Shown in pieces: positions 51,970 to 60,136 of a DNA stretch of 64,000 nucleotides (position 1 is the first letter of the stretch; the number at the start of each line of letters is the position of its first letter). Source of the DNA: JAUIET01 sp964352475 (lineage in GTDB: Bacteria > Pseudomonadota > Gammaproteobacteria > Pseudomonadales > JAUIET01); NCBI GenBank assembly GCA_964352475.1, contig CAYGSL010000005.1, positions 94,682 through 158,681 of the forward strand, in the 5' to 3' direction. The notes beneath the pieces are model-generated. The model saw only the letters and a list, made by a program, of their open reading frames with translations, was not told where the DNA came from and ran no database searches. The position numbers were made by a program, and so were the translations under genes.

Positions 51970-53052
51970 TTACTGAATTTTCAGAGCGTGCACTACGGCT
52001 TCTGCCATTGCTGTGGTACCCACAACACTCTCGCCAGGCACCGCTATATCGCCCGTGCGTAGTCCCTGATCCAACACGGAATTTACGGCGGCCTCAACAG
52101 CGTCGGCGGCTTTCGACTCTGCCAGCGAGTAGCGCAGCAACATCGCCAGCGACAAGATAGTAGCGAGTGGGTTAACTTTGTCTTCGCCTGCAATATCCGG
52201 TGCACTGCCATGCACCGGCTCGTACAAACCTTTGTTGTTCGCATCAAGCGACGCGGATGGCAACATGCCTATTGATCCAGTCAACATGGCCGCCGCATCG
52301 GACAAAATGTCGCCAAACATGTTACCGGTGACCATGACATCAAATTGTTTAGGTTGGCGAATCAATTGCATGGCGGCGTTGTCTACGTACATATGACTGA
52401 GCTCAACGTCGCTGTACTCTTGATGTAACTCATTCATTACATCACGCCAAAGAACGGTGACCTCCAGAACATTCGATTTGTCTACCGAACACACTCGCCT
52501 GGCCCGCTTGCGCGCCGCTTCAAACGCAACACGACCAATCCGTTCTATTTCTGATTCGCTGTAGCGATAGGTGTTAAAACCTTCGCGCTCACCTTTTTTA
52601 TTGATGTGCACACCACGCGGTTCGCCAAAGTAAATACCACCAGTAAGCTCTCTGACAATCAACAAATCCAGGCCTGCCACTAACTCAGGTTTGAGCGATG
52701 ACGCTGCAGCCAGTTGTGGTGCGAGGATAGCGGGTCGTAAATTACCAAACAGATCCAGGTCAGAGCGAATTGCCAGCAAGCCACGCTCTGGTCGTATTGC
52801 TGGTTCAACAGCATCCCACTTTGGCCCGCCCACTGCACTCAGCAAAATAGCGTCAGCGTCGCGCGCCAAGCTGGCCGTTTCTTCAGGGTAGGGTTTGCCG
52901 TACTGGTCAATAGCCGCGCCACCCAACAGACCTCGCTCTATGGAAATATCAAGCGAGAAGCTGGCAGTGACTGCGTCCAGAACTTTCAGGGTTGCTGCCA
53001 TTGTTTCCTGGCCGGAATAGTCGCCGGGCAGCACTAATAGTTTTTTGCTCAT
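51970..53052 (-). CDS. leuB: 3-isopropylmalate dehydrogenase
   Basis: NAD-dependent oxidative decarboxylation in leucine synthesis. The 360-residue protein has the family motifs LLSAVGGPKWD, LDLLIVRELTGGIYFGEPRG near residue 132, CSVDKSNVLEVTVLWRDV and VHGSAPDIAGEDKVNPLA. It starts five bases after the leuD stop. Order leuC-leuD-leuB-asd as in Pseudomonas. Confidence 0.97.
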   Translation of the reverse strand: MSKKLLVLPGDYSGQETMAATLKVLDAVTASFSLDISIERGLLGGAAIDQYGKPYPEETASLARDADAILLSAVGGPKWDAVEPAIRPERGLLAIRSDLDLFGNLRPAILAPQLAAASSLKPELVAGLDLLIVRELTGGIYFGEPRGVHINKKGEREGFNTYRYSESEIERIGRVAFEAARKRARRVCSVDKSNVLEVTVLWRDVMNELHQEYSDVELSHMYVDNAAMQLIRQPKQFDVMVTGNMFGDILSDAAAMLTGSIGMLPSASLDANNKGLYEPVHGSAPDIAGEDKVNPLATILSLAMLLRYSLAESKAADAVEAAVNSVLDQGLRTGDIAVPGESVVGTTAMAEAVVHALKIQ

Positions 53053-53057
53053 TACTT

Positions 53058-53699
53058 TTACCGGTACAACCAGGGAGATTGCTCCCGTTGCTTTTGTTCG
53101 AAGTTGCGTATGGCGTCTGCACTTTGCAAAGTCAAACCTATTTCATCCAGGCCATTGAGCAAACAATTTTTCCTGAATTCATCAATCTCGAAACGATATT
53201 CCAGGCCAGCACCAGTCGCGGAAACGGTTTGTGCTTGCAGATCAAGGTTTACTTCCGCACCTTCGTTGTTTTCAACAAACTCAAACAAGGCATCCACTTC
53301 ATTGGCTGCCAGCGCAATCGGCAAGAAACCATTTTTAAAACTGTTGTTGTAAAAAATGTCTGCAAAACTGGGGGCAATAACCGCTCGAAAGCCGTAATCC
53401 TGTAACGCCCATGGTGCGTGTTCACGGCTGGAACCACAACCAAAGTTTTCTCTCGCCAATAATATACTGGCCTGTTGGTAACGCGGTTGATTCAGAATAA
53501 ATTCTTTATTCAATGGTCGCTCGCTGCAATCCTGACCAATGTATCCCTCATCCAGATACCGCAACGAATCAAACAGGTTGACGCCAAAACCACTACGCTT
53601 GATAGACTTCAAAAATTGCTTGGGAATAATCAGGTCTGTATCGACGTTCGCGCGGTCAAGAGGCACTGCGATACCGGTATGTTGAACGAATTTTTCCAT
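53058..53699 (-). CDS. leuD: 3-isopropylmalate dehydratase small subunit
   Basis: Partner of LeuC in the isomerisation of 2- to 3-isopropylmalate. It has 213 residues with VPLDRANVDTDLIIPKQFL near residue 15, ILLARENFGCGSSREHAPWA and FYNNSFKNGFLPI. I chose ATG at 53699; a GTG at 53702 directly before it is possible. AGGAG overlaps the leuC end, so translation is coupled. Confidence 0.97.
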   Translation of the reverse strand: MEKFVQHTGIAVPLDRANVDTDLIIPKQFLKSIKRSGFGVNLFDSLRYLDEGYIGQDCSERPLNKEFILNQPRYQQASILLARENFGCGSSREHAPWALQDYGFRAVIAPSFADIFYNNSFKNGFLPIALAANEVDALFEFVENNEGAEVNLDLQAQTVSATGAGLEYRFEIDEFRKNCLLNGLDEIGLTLQSADAIRNFEQKQREQSPWLYR

Positions 53700-53702
53700 C
53701 AC

Positions 53703-55130
53703 TCAGTGCTCCTGTAATATTTCTTGAACGTTGACGAAATGCCCATGTATCGCCGCCGCCGCTGCCATCTCCGGGCTGACTAGATGTGTGCGACCACCAA
53801 AGCCCTGCCGGCCTTCGAAATTTCGGTTTGAGGTTGATGCACAATGCTCGCCCTCGCCCAATTTATCGGCGTTCATCGCCAAACACATAGAGCAGCCTGG
53901 TTCACGCCATTCAAAACCGGCGTCTGTAAATACCTGATCCAAACCTTCTTGTTCGGCTTGCGCTTTTACAAGCCCGGAACCTGCCACTACCATGGCCTGC
54001 TTGATGGTTGATGCCACCTTTTTCCCTCGAACTACAGCCGCGGCTGCACGAATATCTTCGATTCGGGAATTAGTACAGGAACCTATGAAAACCCGGTCAA
54101 GCTGAATGTCTGTGATCGCCTGGCCTGCACTCAAGCCCATGTATTCCAGCGCTCGTGCGATGGCTTCCCGACGGCTATCATCGAGCTCCTTACTAGGATC
54201 AGGAACTGACGCATCCACCGGTAACACCATCTCAGGCGAATTACCCCAACTAACCTGAGGCTTGATCGCTGTACCATCTATTTCTACGACAACGTCGAAG
54301 TGAGCCCCTTGGTCACTGACCAAATCCCGCCAAGCATCGCTGGCTTGTTGCCAATGCTCTTCAGTCGGCGCCATGGGTCTGCCCTTAAAATACTCAATGG
54401 TCTTTTCATCAACGGCGATCAATCCGGATCTGGCACCGGCTTCAATCGCCATATTGCACACCGTCATACGCCCTTCCATGGAAAGGCTGGTAATGCTGGA
54501 ACCGGCAAACTCAATGGCACAGCCCGTACCGCCAGCCGTACCAATCTCACCGATTACGGCAAGAACAAGGTCTTTAGCCGTCACGCCATGCGCCAGTTCG
54601 CCGTCAACGCGAACCAGCATATTTTTCATTTTTTTCTGCACCAGGCATTGCGTGGCCAGCGCATGTTCAACTTCTGAAGTCCCTATGCCATGCGCCAGTG
54701 CGGCAAAGGCGCCGTGGGTAGATGTATGAGAGTCTCCACACACAACAGTCATTCCAGGTAAGGTAGCCCCCTGCTCCGGGCCCACTACATGCACAATACC
54801 TTGCCGGGGATCATCCATGGCATAACCCGGTATATTGAAGGCACGCACGTTGTCATCCAGTGTTTCAACTTGTATCCGCGAGGTGGGGTCGACAATTCCC
54901 TGCATACCTTGCGCACGTTCCGCGCTGTCAGTAGACACGTTGTGATCAGGCATGGAAAGGTTGGCATCCAGCCGCCAGGGCTGCCGCCGCGCAAGGCGCA
55001 AACCTTCAAACGCCTGCGGTGAGGTGACTTCATGAATAAGATGCCTGTCGATATAAATCAGCGCCGTGCCATCCTCGCGCTGCTCCACCACGTGCGAATC
55101 CCACAATTTGTCATATAAGGTCTTGGCCAT
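53703..55130 (-). CDS. leuC: 3-isopropylmalate dehydratase large subunit
   Basis: Aconitase-family enzyme of 475 residues holding a 4Fe-4S cluster; the cysteine ligands are in FIGSCTNSRIEDIRAAA near residue 350 and REPGCSMCLAMN near 410. It begins MAKTLYDKLWDSHVV with AGGTGG upstream; a GTG at 55139 would add three residues. It is transcribed away from the LysR gene, with an AT-rich shared promoter region. Confidence 0.97.
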   Translation of the reverse strand: MAKTLYDKLWDSHVVEQREDGTALIYIDRHLIHEVTSPQAFEGLRLARRQPWRLDANLSMPDHNVSTDSAERAQGMQGIVDPTSRIQVETLDDNVRAFNIPGYAMDDPRQGIVHVVGPEQGATLPGMTVVCGDSHTSTHGAFAALAHGIGTSEVEHALATQCLVQKKMKNMLVRVDGELAHGVTAKDLVLAVIGEIGTAGGTGCAIEFAGSSITSLSMEGRMTVCNMAIEAGARSGLIAVDEKTIEYFKGRPMAPTEEHWQQASDAWRDLVSDQGAHFDVVVEIDGTAIKPQVSWGNSPEMVLPVDASVPDPSKELDDSRREAIARALEYMGLSAGQAITDIQLDRVFIGSCTNSRIEDIRAAAAVVRGKKVASTIKQAMVVAGSGLVKAQAEQEGLDQVFTDAGFEWREPGCSMCLAMNADKLGEGEHCASTSNRNFEGRQGFGGRTHLVSPEMAAAAAIHGHFVNVQEILQEH

Positions 55131-55256
55131 GTCACCCACCTGTTGTCTTGAACTGCAGTGAGTCTACTGCGCATTGATTAATAAAACAAATTCATATATT
55201 TTATAATTTAGATAACTTATTTTTATTTAATTAGATTTTATGTAAAGGACGAATTC
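55131..55256. promoter_or_regulatory. AT-rich divergent leuC/lysR promoter region
   Basis: About 75 bases (55175-55250) are nearly all A/T, with TATATTTTATAATTTAGATA inside. Such regions between a LysR gene and its target usually hold the regulator's T-N11-A sites and both promoters; no single site can be fixed by eye. Confidence 0.45.
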
Positions 55257-56126
55257 TTGGACACACAGAATTTGAAAGCGTTTATCAGCGTCTCCCGACA
55301 TTTGTCATTTTCCCAGGCAGCCGAAGAACTGCACCTTACGCAGCCTGCCATCAGCAAGCGCATTTCCCTGATTGAACAAGATCTAGGGTTAAGCTTGTTC
55401 GATAGGATTGGCCGCAAGGTGTCATTGACCGAACATGGTGAACGGCTAATCCCGCTGGCCAAAGACATTCTGCAGCGCATCGAGGCCACCCGGGAAGAGT
55501 TGCAGCAAACCAGCAGCCGGGTATTGGGTCGATTATCTTTATCGATAAGTCACCACATAGGTTTGCATCGCTTGCCGCCGGTGCTCAAGGAATTTACCCA
55601 GGCTCATCCTGATGTGAGTCTGGACATTGAATTCACGGATTCTGAATTAGCCTATGAAGCGGTACATCGTGGCGAAATAGAGTTAGCCGTTATCACACTG
55701 GCACCACAACAAGACCCGCAAATCCAGACAGGATTAATTTGGCCCGACCCTTTATGCGTGGCTGTGGCCCCCACTCACAATCTCGCACACAGCAAGCAAG
55801 TGGACCTGGCCACCCTTAGCGAGCACGCCGCAATCCTGCCTAATCGCAGTACTTACACAGGTATGATCATAGAAAGCCTGTTCGCCCAACGTCAGCTCAA
55901 ACTCAATATCGGGATGGCGACCAATTATATGGAAACCATCAAGAGCATGGCCGGTATTGGTCTGGGCTGGACGATTATTCCTGAATCCATGCTGGGTGAA
56001 GATCTGGTGAAACTTCCCTTAAGCGATGCTTCACTTCATCGTGATTTGGGTTATATACACCATAAAAGCCGACATCTTTCTAATGCGGCTGCGGCATTTA
56101 TCGACACGTTAGAATCTTTTACCTGA
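55257..56126 (+). CDS. LysR-family regulator of the leu genes
   Basis: A 289-residue LysR-type regulator. N-terminal wHTH: LKAFISVSRHLSFSQAAEEL then HLTQPAISKRISLIEQDLGL; a helical linker and the effector domain with two subdomains follow. The start codon is TTG at 55257 with AAAGGA seven bases before it. Divergent orientation to leuC strongly suggests it controls leuCDB, with an isopropylmalate-type inducer as in other LeuO/LeuR-like cases (inference). Confidence 0.9.
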   Translation: MDTQNLKAFISVSRHLSFSQAAEELHLTQPAISKRISLIEQDLGLSLFDRIGRKVSLTEHGERLIPLAKDILQRIEATREELQQTSSRVLGRLSLSISHHIGLHRLPPVLKEFTQAHPDVSLDIEFTDSELAYEAVHRGEIELAVITLAPQQDPQIQTGLIWPDPLCVAVAPTHNLAHSKQVDLATLSEHAAILPNRSTYTGMIIESLFAQRQLKLNIGMATNYMETIKSMAGIGLGWTIIPESMLGEDLVKLPLSDASLHRDLGYIHHKSRHLSNAAAAFIDTLESFT

Positions 56127-56166
56127 TGCTGAGAGGCTGGTAGTTAGTAGCTTTCCAAAACCCGGC

Positions 56167-56272
56167 ATTGAGTTGAATAGTGCGATCCAGGACACGCCGT
56201 GAACCCATCCATGGGGGCTTGTTTTCGAGGTCCCTCTCTCAAACAGTCCTGGATCGCACTATTAAACTCAAT
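56167..56272. repeat. Inverted-repeat element A, 27-bp arms
   Basis: The arms 56167-56193 and 56246-56272 are reverse complements with one mismatch (ATTGAGTT..AATAGTGCGATC). The 52-bp loop has CCATCCATGG and ACGCCGTGAACC. No open frame. Looks like a non-autonomous mobile element or REP-type repeat. Confidence 0.9.
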
Positions 56273-56325
56273 ACCTATGTGCCAAATTCTGTTTCATTTT
56301 TCTTGAGAAATTGGCAACTCCCAAG

Positions 56326-56468
56326 CCATTGGAGCAATAGCATCTATTGCGACGGTAAAAATCGCAGGCCGAGAGAACAAAAAAGACTTTCGCAGAAAGG
56401 CTTTTTTGAGAAAGAGGGTAGCCCGGAGGGCCCAAGATGCGAAGCAATAGATGCTATTGCTCCAATGG
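56326..56468. repeat. Inverted-repeat element B, perfect 25-bp arms
   Basis: The arms 56326-56350 and 56444-56468 are perfect reverse complements (CCATTGGAGCAATAGCATC...). The 93-bp interior is purine-rich. Distinct from element A in sequence. Confidence 0.9.
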
Positions 56469-56499
56469 CGGCTACAACGCCGGAAATCCCAGATCGACG

Positions 56500-57342
56500 C
56501 TAGCTTATGGAAACCGCACGAATCAATTCACCAACTTCACCGCGATCAACCCGAAGCGATTCAAAATCAAACGCCTCACTGTCCCCCAACTGTGACAAGG
56601 CAACATTCTTAATACTGGAAAAGATCGTCTCCAGCCGACCAGGGTGCTCCCTCTCCCATCCCCGCAGCATTTCCTTAATCACCTGTCGCTGCAAATTGTC
56701 CTGCGAACCACAGAGGTTGCAAGGAATAATAGGAAACTCGAGATAATCCGAAAACGCCTGCAAATCGGATTCCTTGCAAAACGACATCGGCCGAATCACC
56801 ACATTGCGTTTATCATCGCTTAGTAATTTAGGCGGCATCGCTTTCAGTTTGCCGCCGTAAAACATATTTAGAAACAGAGTTTCGATAATATCGTCGCGGT
56901 GATGCCCAAGCGCCAATTTGTTCGCGCCAATCTCTTCTGCAAAGCCATACAAACTGCCGCGTCGCAACCTGGAGCACAGCCCACAGGTTGTCTTGCCTTC
57001 CGGAACTACAGATTTGACAATACTGTAAGTGTCTTTCTCAAGTATATGATATTCAATGTTTTTCTTATCCAAATATTCTGGAAGAACGTGCTCGGGAAAG
57101 CCCGGCTGCTTCTGATCCATATTCACTGCGACCAGCTCAAACGAAACCGGCGCGCTGATCTGCAGGCTTTGCAGAATGTGCAACATTGAGTAGGAGTCTT
57201 TGCCGCCAGACAGACACACCATGATTCGGTCACCCTCTTCAATCATGTTGTATTGAACAATGGCCTGCCCAACGTGGCGCCGCAGGCGCTTTTGCAACTT
57301 GTTGAATTCAGTTTTCGATTTTCGGTTTTGTTCGTCGGCCAC
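56500..57342 (-). CDS. ttcA: tRNA 2-thiocytidine biosynthesis protein TtcA
   Basis: TtcA thiolates C32 of some tRNAs. The 280-residue protein has the PP-loop ATP motif VCLSGGKDSYSML near residue 43, GKTTCGLCSRLRRG (CxxC cluster ligands) near 116, LGHHRDDIIETL near 144 and a second Cys region IPCNLCGSQDNLQR near 203. It starts at GTG. Divergent from mdh. Confidence 0.96.
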   Translation of the reverse strand: MADEQNRKSKTEFNKLQKRLRRHVGQAIVQYNMIEEGDRIMVCLSGGKDSYSMLHILQSLQISAPVSFELVAVNMDQKQPGFPEHVLPEYLDKKNIEYHILEKDTYSIVKSVVPEGKTTCGLCSRLRRGSLYGFAEEIGANKLALGHHRDDIIETLFLNMFYGGKLKAMPPKLLSDDKRNVVIRPMSFCKESDLQAFSDYLEFPIIPCNLCGSQDNLQRQVIKEMLRGWEREHPGRLETIFSSIKNVALSQLGDSEAFDFESLRVDRGEVGELIRAVSIS

Positions 57343-57497
57343 AGCGAGCTCTTAGCGGTCAGTACTTTGCTTGGCCGCGATTCTATAGGATTTAGATGGC
57401 CATTGGCTGGCTTTTCCGGGGCCGTACGCATAAAATTTGCGGCGCTGCAGATCTCACTATGAGACCTGACCCACAAAATCACATCAAGGAACAGTCT

Positions 57498-58478
57498 ATG
57501 AAAACCCCAGCACGAGTTACCGTTACCGGCGCCGCCGGCCAAATCAGCTACGGGCTACTCTTCCGAATAGCGGCGGGCGATATGTTGGGTAAAGACCAGC
57601 CGGTAATTCTGCAGTTGCTGGAAATCACGCCAGCGCTTGATGCTCTTAAAGGGGTGATGATGGAATTGGACGACTGCGCCTTCCCTCTGCTGCACGGCAT
57701 GATAGGCACAGACGACGCGGAAGAAGCGTTTAAAGATTCTGACTATGCATTGCTGGTTGGTGCACGCCCACGTGGGCCCGGCATGGAACGCAAGGACTTG
57801 CTGGAAGCCAACGCAGCAATCTTCTCAGTGCAAGGCAAAGCCATCAACACCGTCGCCAGCCGCGACATTAAGGTGTTGGTTGTTGGCAACCCCGCCAATA
57901 CCAACGCATTGATTGCCCAGCGCAACGCGCCAGACATCAATCCACGCCAGTTCACGGCAATGACTCGCCTGGATCACAACCGTGCCCTGACACAGCTGGC
58001 ACAAAAAACGGATACAACAATCCGCGATGTGCAGCAAATGACGATCTGGGGTAACCACTCTTCCACGCAATATCCGGACTTGCATCACACCACAGTGAAT
58101 GGCAAAAGCGCGATGGATTTGCTAGATCAATCCTGGTACGAGAGTGATTTTATTCCAACGGTACAAAAACGCGGGGCTGCAATCATTGACGCGCGCGGTG
58201 CATCCAGTGCAGCGTCGGCAGCAAATGCGGCAATTTGCCATGTTCGGGACTGGGCTCAGGGTTCAGCCGACAACGACTGGGTGAGCATGGGTGTTTATAG
58301 TGACGGCAGTTATGGCGTCACAGAAGGATTGATTTACTCATTTCCTGTGACCTGTAAAAACGGCGATTGGAGCATCGTCCAGGGGCTGGATATTAACGAA
58401 TTCAGTCAGGCTCGAATGGATGCCACCCAACAAGAGCTAACCGAGGAACGCGACGCAGTTGCGCACCTCCTGCCGTAG
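57498..58478 (+). CDS. mdh: Malate dehydrogenase
   Basis: NAD-dependent malate/oxaloacetate interconversion in the TCA cycle. The 326-residue protein begins MKTPARVTVTGAAGQISYG with AAGGA upstream. Family motifs: LLVGARPRGPGMERKDLLE near residue 88, VVGNPANTNALIA near 129, MTRLDHNRALTQLA and the catalytic His in MTIWGNHSSTQYPD near 188. It is the group-2 type common in Proteobacteria other than enterics. A longer open frame from 57396 lacks family similarity. Confidence 0.96.
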   Translation: MKTPARVTVTGAAGQISYGLLFRIAAGDMLGKDQPVILQLLEITPALDALKGVMMELDDCAFPLLHGMIGTDDAEEAFKDSDYALLVGARPRGPGMERKDLLEANAAIFSVQGKAINTVASRDIKVLVVGNPANTNALIAQRNAPDINPRQFTAMTRLDHNRALTQLAQKTDTTIRDVQQMTIWGNHSSTQYPDLHHTTVNGKSAMDLLDQSWYESDFIPTVQKRGAAIIDARGASSAASAANAAICHVRDWAQGSADNDWVSMGVYSDGSYGVTEGLIYSFPVTCKNGDWSIVQGLDINEFSQARMDATQQELTEERDAVAHLLP

Positions 58479-58511
58479 CCCGGGAATTATTCCATAAAGG
58501 CTTCATTTTAG

Positions 58512-59762
58512 ATGTCTGCAACAGAGGTGTTTTTACTGCTGGCTATCTTGGCCAGCTTGCTCACCTGGAACGTGTATCGGCCTAGCTTCGGTTCTATAGG
58601 TCCGGCGGCGGCCAGCTTTATCAGTGGTTGGTGGTATGGTGATCTGGCGCCCTGGATCATCATCATTCAGTTGGCCGGCACTGCTGTATTTGCGGGTACC
58701 GGTGCGATTACCGGGATTCAAGGTAGCATCGGATTGCTGCTTGCTGTCGGCAGTTGGCTGGCGTTGGCATTGCGTTACGGACGTGCTCTGGAGTTTCGGC
58801 ATCATTGCGAGGCGTCGCTGGCTGAAACCCTGGGCACCGATTACATCAATCAAATCCCTGACCAATATCGTCTGAACATTCCCGAGCACTTTTCGCTGCA
58901 GCGCTATTTGCGCCCTTTCAAGCCCCATCTGCCCAATGTGGAGCGCATTCGGGACATCACCATCGCCCGGGAAGATGGCTGGGATATCAACGTGGATATT
59001 TATCGACCCAAAGAAGTGCCCAATAACGCGCCGGTGTTGTATCAGATTCATGGTGGTGGCTGGATGGAAAATTTCGGCGACAAATCTACCCAGGCGCTGC
59101 CATTGATGAATCACCTGGCGTCTCAGGGTTGGGTCTGCGTTTCAATTGACTACCGGCTAAGCCCTACTCATACCTGGCCAGCACACATCGTTGATTGCAA
59201 ACGTGGCCTGGTATGGATCAAGGACAATATCGCAGAATACGGTGGCAACCCTGAGTTCATTATCGCAACAGGCGGTTCAGCTGGTGGGCACTTGTGCTCT
59301 CTTTTGGCTCTCACGGCCAATCAGCCAGATTTTCAGCCTGGATTTGAGGGCGCCGATACCAGCGTGAGAGCGTGCATTCCGTTTTACGGCGTATACGATT
59401 TTAGCGACAGCAATAAACTGCACATTAATGATGGATTGATGCAGGGCCTTGAAAAAACGATTATCAAAAAACCGCTGAGTGGCAATGAAGCCCTTTATCA
59501 ACAAGCCTCACCTTTACATCGAATCACAACTGAAGCGCCCCCGTTTTTTGTTATTCATGGCTCACTGGATTCGTTGACGTCGCTGCAGGAAGCAAGAAAA
59601 TTCGTTGCGGAGCTGCGGCACCAAAGCGAGCATCATGTGGCCTTCCTGGAGTTACCTGGCGCACAACATGCATTTGACCTGTTTGCCACGCCGCGTGCTG
59701 ACTGGGCAATGCGCGCGGTGATGCTGTATGCCAATTACATATACAGCCAATACCAGAGCTAG
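58512..59762 (+). CDS. Membrane-linked HSL-family alpha/beta hydrolase
   Basis: A 416-residue protein. The N-terminal 75 residues hold two or three hydrophobic segments (EVFLLLAILASLLTWNVY, IIIQLAGTAVFAGTGAITG), then an alpha/beta hydrolase of the hormone-sensitive-lipase type: oxyanion-hole HGGGW near residue 180, nucleophile in ATGGSAGGHLCSLLAL near 256, acid in HGSLDSLTSL near 351 and His in GAQHAFDLF near 385. Likely an esterase acting on short lipids or similar; true substrate unknown. It is 33 bp after mdh. Confidence 0.85.
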   Translation: MSATEVFLLLAILASLLTWNVYRPSFGSIGPAAASFISGWWYGDLAPWIIIIQLAGTAVFAGTGAITGIQGSIGLLLAVGSWLALALRYGRALEFRHHCEASLAETLGTDYINQIPDQYRLNIPEHFSLQRYLRPFKPHLPNVERIRDITIAREDGWDINVDIYRPKEVPNNAPVLYQIHGGGWMENFGDKSTQALPLMNHLASQGWVCVSIDYRLSPTHTWPAHIVDCKRGLVWIKDNIAEYGGNPEFIIATGGSAGGHLCSLLALTANQPDFQPGFEGADTSVRACIPFYGVYDFSDSNKLHINDGLMQGLEKTIIKKPLSGNEALYQQASPLHRITTEAPPFFVIHGSLDSLTSLQEARKFVAELRHQSEHHVAFLELPGAQHAFDLFATPRADWAMRAVMLYANYIYSQYQS

Positions 59763-59962
59763 GTGTCACCGCCGGTAACGGCGGGTATGTGCTTGCGAAT
59801 ATGGGTAACAAGGCAGCCCGCGAACCATTCCCGAAAGTGCGCCTAAGATATTGATTTAAATAACTTAATTACCTGGAAGCCAATTCTGGCACATATTCTG
59901 CTTCATCATTCTCATAATGTAGCGATCGCAGCATTAACAGCGGCATAACAACGAGAACAACA

Positions 59963-60136
59963 ATGCATTCAAGTAAACGACCCAGCCAACAGCTTGCGCG
60001 CGCCTTGCCGCTGCTCACCATCGTCTGTTTAGCCAGCTGCGCGATAGCCGGCCTTGCCCTGGGCGTATACGATATAGCGTACACCTCAGTGCATTTTGAA
60101 ATGCCTAGCAGCAGCGAGTTCGTGCTAGGCCGATAA
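59963..60136 (+). CDS. Possible 57-residue membrane protein
   Basis: A short plus-strand frame: basic start MHSSKRPSQQLARA, a hydrophobic segment LPLLTIVCLASCAIAGLALG, and a polar tail ending EFVLGR. It overlaps the 3' end of the convergent permease gene by 12 bp. Support is only its membrane-protein shape; the ribosome site is weak. An antisense frame exists over the same region and is judged spurious. Confidence 0.35.
   Translation: MHSSKRPSQQLARALPLLTIVCLASCAIAGLALGVYDIAYTSVHFEMPSSSEFVLGR

Larger units (their letters stand above)
56127..56499. other. Gap holding two large inverted-repeat elements
   Basis: This 373-bp region between convergent lysR and ttcA contains no gene I can support. 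It holds two long stem-forming elements, listed separately. Either could end transcription from both sides. Confidence 0.8.

Noticed and set aside
59869..60084. Minus-strand frame of 71 codons
   Set aside because: Its composition is arginine-rich with a chance hydrophobic run, it lacks a start signal and lies opposite a better plus-strand frame.
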